Of a DNA stretch of 62,305 nt, positions 57,681 through 62,305 are shown one piece after another. Both the position numbers and the translations under genes were made by a program. Every line of letters begins with the position of its first letter. Positions within the stretch are counted from its first letter, which is position 1. Location of the stretch: positions 1 through 62,305 of the IMG/VR virus record IMGVR_UViG_3300020183_000076; one strand, 5' to 3'. Under the pieces are notes generated by a model, which was not told the DNA's origin, did not search any database, and was given only the letters and a program-made list of their open reading frames with translations. The DNA comes from a virus.

Positions 57681-60600
57681 TACATTCCTCTATTCAAGCC
57701 ATTATATGTTGTTATAACCCTTGATTCAAGACCGGCTTGTTTTTGGTTGGCTGGGACAACCTTTACATTGTATTCCCTCATCATTGAATTAAACCATTCT
57801 TTTTCACCAATAAAGTTATCAACATAGAAGTTATAATTATGAGTACTTTCAGAATTTAGACTTTGTACTCCAACTCCTCCGTTTACAATTTTTGCATATG
57901 TTGACATTGGTGGAACATACTTTGGTATTTCCGGGACAGAGATGTTGCTGACATAGCCACCGACTTTGTATTGTTTAGCCCCACTAAATATCCCTTTATT
58001 TATTCTTGAAAGGAGATCAATACCGTATTTATCAACTGATGCTTTGTTAATAACATATTCTCCGCCATGAAGAATTGCTGGCACTCCAAGGTCCGACAGA
58101 CCTGTGATCCGCCCCCCTTGGAAGCGTCCTTTTGCTCGGTACCCGTCTAAGTAAAGCTGTCTTTTTCTATAAACATCTTCTCCGCCGGGGAAAAATTCTT
58201 TTCTTGATTTTGCATCCCAATCAAGCGGGTTACGAAGTGCCTTTTCCGATCTTGGCTTCCACCCCTCAAGTCTTAATTTTTTTGATTCATTTGGTTTTGC
58301 TATAGTAGTCCAGCCCCCAAGACCTACCGAATCTTTCTTAGTGTCAGCAGTTTTCTTGGTCCAGTTTTCGTCCATAAAATTAGAGTCCCAACCAAGAGCA
58401 GCCATTCTATTAGCAACCAGCATTTGTTGCAAAGGGGACGCTTGACCTGCTGTTTGTGGATTGCCGTATAGCAATGTACCGCCAAAGTCTTTCCAAGCTT
58501 TATTATTTATACTTAAGCCACCAGTTTTTTTCTTAGAAGTATAGCCAACTTTATCCGCGTCCTCTGCCCAGCCGTGCGCTGATTCTTTTGGCTGTACCAA
58601 ATTCCACCATTTTTCGGATAAACCACCGTTTTTCTTTTGTTTTTCAAATTCAGCTCTTTCTTGTGCAACTTGTTTGTTTTCCCCTATTTGTTTTCCAAAT
58701 TCTTTTACAATTCCACCCTTAAAGAATCTTGGGATTAAACCACCAGTAAAACTTCCGTCAGGATCGGGCGGGAGACCTCTCTCGATCCGCAGCTGGTCTA
58801 GGAGTTCTTGTATCTCATCTTCTCTTGAACTTTGAATATATGCTATCTCTTCTGAACTCAAGACAAGGCGAATGTTGTTTAAGGTTCTGTTAACGTTTTC
58901 TCTCATCTCGTCCACGATCGCGGCCGTCTCTTCAATGGCTCTTCTTTCTGCTTCTCTATATGCCATTTCTGCATTTTCTAATTCAATGTCTCTCATGGAG
59001 TCTGCATGCTGCTGAGTTTCAGATGTTTCAGCTCTTCTTGTGGAATTAGTTGCTATTCTTCTTGGCAGTGGTTGTGCCCATGGAGAAGAAGCACCATCAG
59101 CGGCATCTGGATGTACTCTTGTATTTGTTGGAATCTTTTCTTGCAATGGTTTTAAGATTCCTCTAGCTTGGTTGCGATACTGCGCTAAGTGAGCAACAAC
59201 CGTTTCCACTCTTAATCTTTCATACATATCAGATAATGGATTCTTCTGTAGGGCAATATGACTGCCCCTCCAAAGGTCCAACATCTTTACTTTCCAGGGT
59301 ATATTTAACCACGTTTGCGCAATATCGTTTTGGGTACCAGCGAGATCGCCCCCAGTTATTCGCCAGTCAACACCAGGCAACATCTCACGAACAGACCGAC
59401 CAAAATTCTCAGAAAAAGGATTTGTGCTACCTGATCTGGCCATAGTTATATTCCTAGGAACAATAACCCTATCAAAAAGAAATGCCATACTTTTGAGCAT
59501 TGCTTTTAATGTAGAGCGGTTCGCCATCGGGTTCCTTGGGTCGTTTGCCGAATAGAGACCTGAAATTCCTATCTCATTCCCTCCAGTGTGATAACTCATA
59601 GAAATAAGTCTCCTAAACACTGCTTCAGACTGAGGGTCCGAAAGTAAGTTCATATCGCCCCTCGGGGCAAAGGCGGGATCCATCCTCCTCAGGAAATCTA
59701 GTATGTCTGTTCGTCTTTTTTCATCTAATAATTGAAAAACATTAAAGCCGTCAGGATCGGGGCCAAGACCAAAAACATATTCATTTCCTTTTTCTGCTTG
59801 TTTTATTATTCTTTTAATTTCATCTAAAGTCAATTCATTTGAGAACGGTATTGATCTACGAACAAATTCAGAAATTTTTTTTACAAGAACTGCGACAGGA
59901 TCTGTTTGATTTAACACATCTCTTATTCTTGTAGTAGAGTATAATTCATCAATTAATGCTCGACCTTCTTGATCTATCCGAAGACTTTCCCCGTATTCTT
60001 GCCAAGTAAGAGGAATTCTTCTAGGTATACCTGGAATATCAGCCGCAGAAAGCGTCTGATTCGCTCCAGGCAAATTAGCCGAATACATCCGGTCAAGGGT
60101 TTGTCTAATTTCAGCAAGCCTATCTGAAGTAGTCAATGGACCATGAGAGCCAATCATTATTCCTCTTTCAACTTGGGTTGCAATCCTCATGGCTTCTTCT
60201 TGTTGTCTTAGCAACAACTCTCGCTGCTCCTCTAGCGCTCGTCTTTGTGGGCTTGTTGGTCTTGCTATGGGGTTCTTTAGTGTTGGTCTCAATTCAACGG
60301 GCGTGAGGTCTCTCATCCTCCCTGGAGACAGTGGTCTATAGCCGAATGCTGGGAAACCCATCAGAGGATCTGAGCGTTGGCTGGGTGATTGCGGACGTTG
60401 ATAAATCCACCGATCAATTCCCAGATAGTCGTCCACGACGCGCCTATAATTGGAAGTTATATTTGTGTCTAATATTGGATTATTGAGACCAAAATAAGAC
60501 CTAAAATTATTTGGTATATTTTTTATATAATTAGTAAAATTAGAATATTTTTGTATTAAAAGACTGCCAAGAGTTCGGCTTACAAACCTTTCAGCAAAAA

Positions 60601-62299
60601 ACTTTTGAAGAAATGACTCATATTGTGGCGGTTCATCTGGTAAAAAAGCGTCACGAAATGATGGGGGTCTTGGGATTCGGGCGGGACCTCGGAAAAATCG
60701 ATCAATTGAGTAATTCCGATTGGCCGGTTGTGATCTCAAAAAATCAAGAAGCTCTTCCCTTCGCTCACTTGCCACTAAAGCATTGAAAATTGGGCTAGGG
60801 GGATCTCCTTGCATCTGTCCCCAAGGAGGGCGGGGAATATCAGATCCAGGTCTCAATATATCAAAGGCCGCACTTCGCCACCGAGGGGGGGAAGTTCCAT
60901 AAGAAACATTTATAAAAGTATCTTCCAACTCACGAACACTGCCAAAGTGTTCTTTGGCCATTTTCCTATAAGCCAATTGATCTTTAATAGCTTTTAAGTT
61001 CAATTTTGCTGGTTTAATAAATTTATTAATTAAAGGTTCTTTTATTTGCATTTTTGGCATTACCTGCCCTTGCATAAAAGATCCAAGCTTGCTTAATTCT
61101 GGAGTTGCATAAAGCCCCAGAGCTCCCGCAACCGATGAGGGTGTCTTTGAAAGAGAATTGCCAAGATTCATTCTTGCGTACAATTCATCGCCCCGTCCCG
61201 CAAGGGATTTAGAAATCCTAGAAACTAGATTTGGTGCAACCTTTGTGCCAACTGTTTTTGCAATTGGTTTTAATAGTTTTGCACCCGTTAGAAGAGCAAC
61301 AACAGAACCGGCAAGAATACCAACCTCTTTCAGCCTTCCCTTTCCAGATACTTTTTCACCAGTTTCAATATCTTTGCCAAAAACGACTCTTGATGCAATT
61401 GGCAATAATTCAATTGGGTTTATCAAACGAGCTCCAAAACCGAAAGCTTTCCAAGCTTTACCAAAAGTTGAGTTTTGAAAGTCTTCTCTTATTTTTGCAA
61501 GTTTTTGGTCTTTTAATGGATCTGTGTAAGAAACGCTTGGCGTTTTCGCACTCGCAGCAAATTGTGCAGGGTTGTTAACTGCATATCTGATTCTGTCTCC
61601 AATATCTTCTTTGTCTGTTTTTTTCTTTGCTTTTGTTATTGGAGTTAAACCAACTTTGCCTTTTGATTCATCAAGAATCCCGCCTTTTGCTGAGCCGACT
61701 CTTCCACCCGTAAAATAACCTTTTGTTTTATCGAATACGCCTTGATTGATATTTTGAAGCATTCCGCTACCATATTTATCAACAGCACTCTTTCTTACAA
61801 CATATTCTCCACCATGTAGAACTGCGGGAATTCCCTGATGCATTGGACCGGTCGTTGGACCGCCTCCTGAATAATTAATTGGACCTCCGTGGAAGGCTAT
61901 CGGAGTTTTACCTCTTGAACCACCAGCATTTTGTTTGAGACCACCAGCATTCTGTTTGAATTGGTTTGGGTTGATGTTTGTTGGGTATAGAGAAACCTCA
62001 ACAAGTGATGGGTTAAGATATGCCTTATTTATAAAACCACTCAACTCATGTGTAGCAACCTTTGTCCAGTCTCGCCAAGGGTCTGTTGACTTTGAACGAG
62101 TTCTTGACCAGTACAAACCCACAGCAGCATGGTGACCAGTATCGGACAATGCTCCCCGTGCGCCTGAACCTGCTCCTGGTGCGCCCGTTGTTGTTGTCGT
62201 TGTTGTTGATTCACCAGCGGCTTCAAGTTCAGCCATTGTATCTTTAATTGCTTTTTTAACCGCTTCTTTGATTGCCAGTTTTTCAAGAGATTTGTTCAT
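57680..62299 (-). CDS. Tape-measure protein, possibly 5'-truncated
   Basis: A 1539-residue open frame reaching within 6 nt of the window edge; the true start may lie outside. A helical start and Thr/Gly linker are followed by HGGEYVVRKSAVDKYG near 162-177, repeated near 1405-1420 as HGGEYVINKASVDKYG, a marker of tape-measure and related tail proteins. The centre has hydrophobic helices (SVVALLTGAKLL) and a Pro/Arg-rich region. It should set tail length and pass through the membrane. No lysozyme domain seen. Confidence 0.8.
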   Translation of the reverse strand: MNKSLEKLAIKEAVKKAIKDTMAELEAAGESTTTTTTTGAPGAGSGARGALSDTGHHAAVGLYWSRTRSKSTDPWRDWTKVATHELSGFINKAYLNPSLVEVSLYPTNINPNQFKQNAGGLKQNAGGSRGKTPIAFHGGPINYSGGGPTTGPMHQGIPAVLHGGEYVVRKSAVDKYGSGMLQNINQGVFDKTKGYFTGGRVGSAKGGILDESKGKVGLTPITKAKKKTDKEDIGDRIRYAVNNPAQFAASAKTPSVSYTDPLKDQKLAKIREDFQNSTFGKAWKAFGFGARLINPIELLPIASRVVFGKDIETGEKVSGKGRLKEVGILAGSVVALLTGAKLLKPIAKTVGTKVAPNLVSRISKSLAGRGDELYARMNLGNSLSKTPSSVAGALGLYATPELSKLGSFMQGQVMPKMQIKEPLINKFIKPAKLNLKAIKDQLAYRKMAKEHFGSVRELEDTFINVSYGTSPPRWRSAAFDILRPGSDIPRPPWGQMQGDPPSPIFNALVASERREELLDFLRSQPANRNYSIDRFFRGPARIPRPPSFRDAFLPDEPPQYESFLQKFFAERFVSRTLGSLLIQKYSNFTNYIKNIPNNFRSYFGLNNPILDTNITSNYRRVVDDYLGIDRWIYQRPQSPSQRSDPLMGFPAFGYRPLSPGRMRDLTPVELRPTLKNPIARPTSPQRRALEEQRELLLRQQEEAMRIATQVERGIMIGSHGPLTTSDRLAEIRQTLDRMYSANLPGANQTLSAADIPGIPRRIPLTWQEYGESLRIDQEGRALIDELYSTTRIRDVLNQTDPVAVLVKKISEFVRRSIPFSNELTLDEIKRIIKQAEKGNEYVFGLGPDPDGFNVFQLLDEKRRTDILDFLRRMDPAFAPRGDMNLLSDPQSEAVFRRLISMSYHTGGNEIGISGLYSANDPRNPMANRSTLKAMLKSMAFLFDRVIVPRNITMARSGSTNPFSENFGRSVREMLPGVDWRITGGDLAGTQNDIAQTWLNIPWKVKMLDLWRGSHIALQKNPLSDMYERLRVETVVAHLAQYRNQARGILKPLQEKIPTNTRVHPDAADGASSPWAQPLPRRIATNSTRRAETSETQQHADSMRDIELENAEMAYREAERRAIEETAAIVDEMRENVNRTLNNIRLVLSSEEIAYIQSSREDEIQELLDQLRIERGLPPDPDGSFTGGLIPRFFKGGIVKEFGKQIGENKQVAQERAEFEKQKKNGGLSEKWWNLVQPKESAHGWAEDADKVGYTSKKKTGGLSINNKAWKDFGGTLLYGNPQTAGQASPLQQMLVANRMAALGWDSNFMDENWTKKTADTKKDSVGLGGWTTIAKPNESKKLRLEGWKPRSEKALRNPLDWDAKSRKEFFPGGEDVYRKRQLYLDGYRAKGRFQGGRITGLSDLGVPAILHGGEYVINKASVDKYGIDLLSRINKGIFSGAKQYKVGGYVSNISVPEIPKYVPPMSTYAKIVNGGVGVQSLNSESTHNYNFYVDNFIGEKEWFNSMMREYNVKVVPANQKQAGLESRVITTYNGLNRGM

Positions 62300-62305
62300 T
62301 TTTTG

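Overview
The window reads as part of the genome of a tailed double-stranded DNA phage of an actinobacterium. Phage evidence: a large terminase, a tail tape-measure protein, a large tail protein, an S74-type tail fibre, phage-type tRNAs and long runs of tightly overlapping genes. Actinobacterial evidence: two WhiB-type iron-sulfur proteins and a secreted protein with an Rpf-like muralytic domain. The host cannot be named. Apart from the first 4.1 kb, the DNA is AT-rich and uses many AAA, ATA and TTA codons.

Layout. (1) 1-4.2 kb, plus strand: eight small, GC-rich genes in a series of near-identical transcription modules. Each module is a long inverted repeat, a short TTAGG-N4-CCTAA inverted repeat, a 30-nt promoter block with invariant spacing (GAGTGC ... 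TGCTATTGT), one or two genes and a hairpin terminator. This looks like an early or host-takeover region. (2) 4.1-4.9 kb: a convergent, gene-free zone ending in a strong terminator for the leftward genes. (3) 4.9-25 kb, minus strand: about 45 small genes, mostly of unknown function, with many zinc-ribbon microproteins, paralogue families, a ParB-like protein, a WhiB protein, a GHKL-like/HExxH protein, an HNH nuclease, an Rpf-like enzyme, three tRNAs (Ile-UAU, Lys-UUU, Leu-UAA) and several structured untranslated RNAs. (4) 26-33 kb: glycosyltransferases, terminase small and large subunits, a YkgJ-like protein and a RuvC-like resolvase. (5) 33-49 kb: nucleic-acid metabolism, with a Cas4-like nuclease, deoxyribosyltransferase, cytosine and adenine methyltransferases, RecA-like ATPase, DnaE-type polymerase, candidate SSB, primase, DnaB-type helicase, a second WhiB and a metallophosphoesterase, plus a glycosyltransferase/methyltransferase group. 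(6) 50-62.3 kb: tail genes, reaching the right edge.

How it fits together. Everything from 62.3 to 4.9 kb runs leftward, with frequent ATGA, TAATG and GTGA overlaps, so translational coupling is likely. The polymerase, helicase, primase, candidate SSB and recombination nucleases make a largely self-sufficient replication set. The three clear tRNAs read A/U-rich codons that the first two early genes avoid, suggesting early genes use host-like codons and the rest are supported by phage tRNAs. Capsid and portal genes are not in this window.
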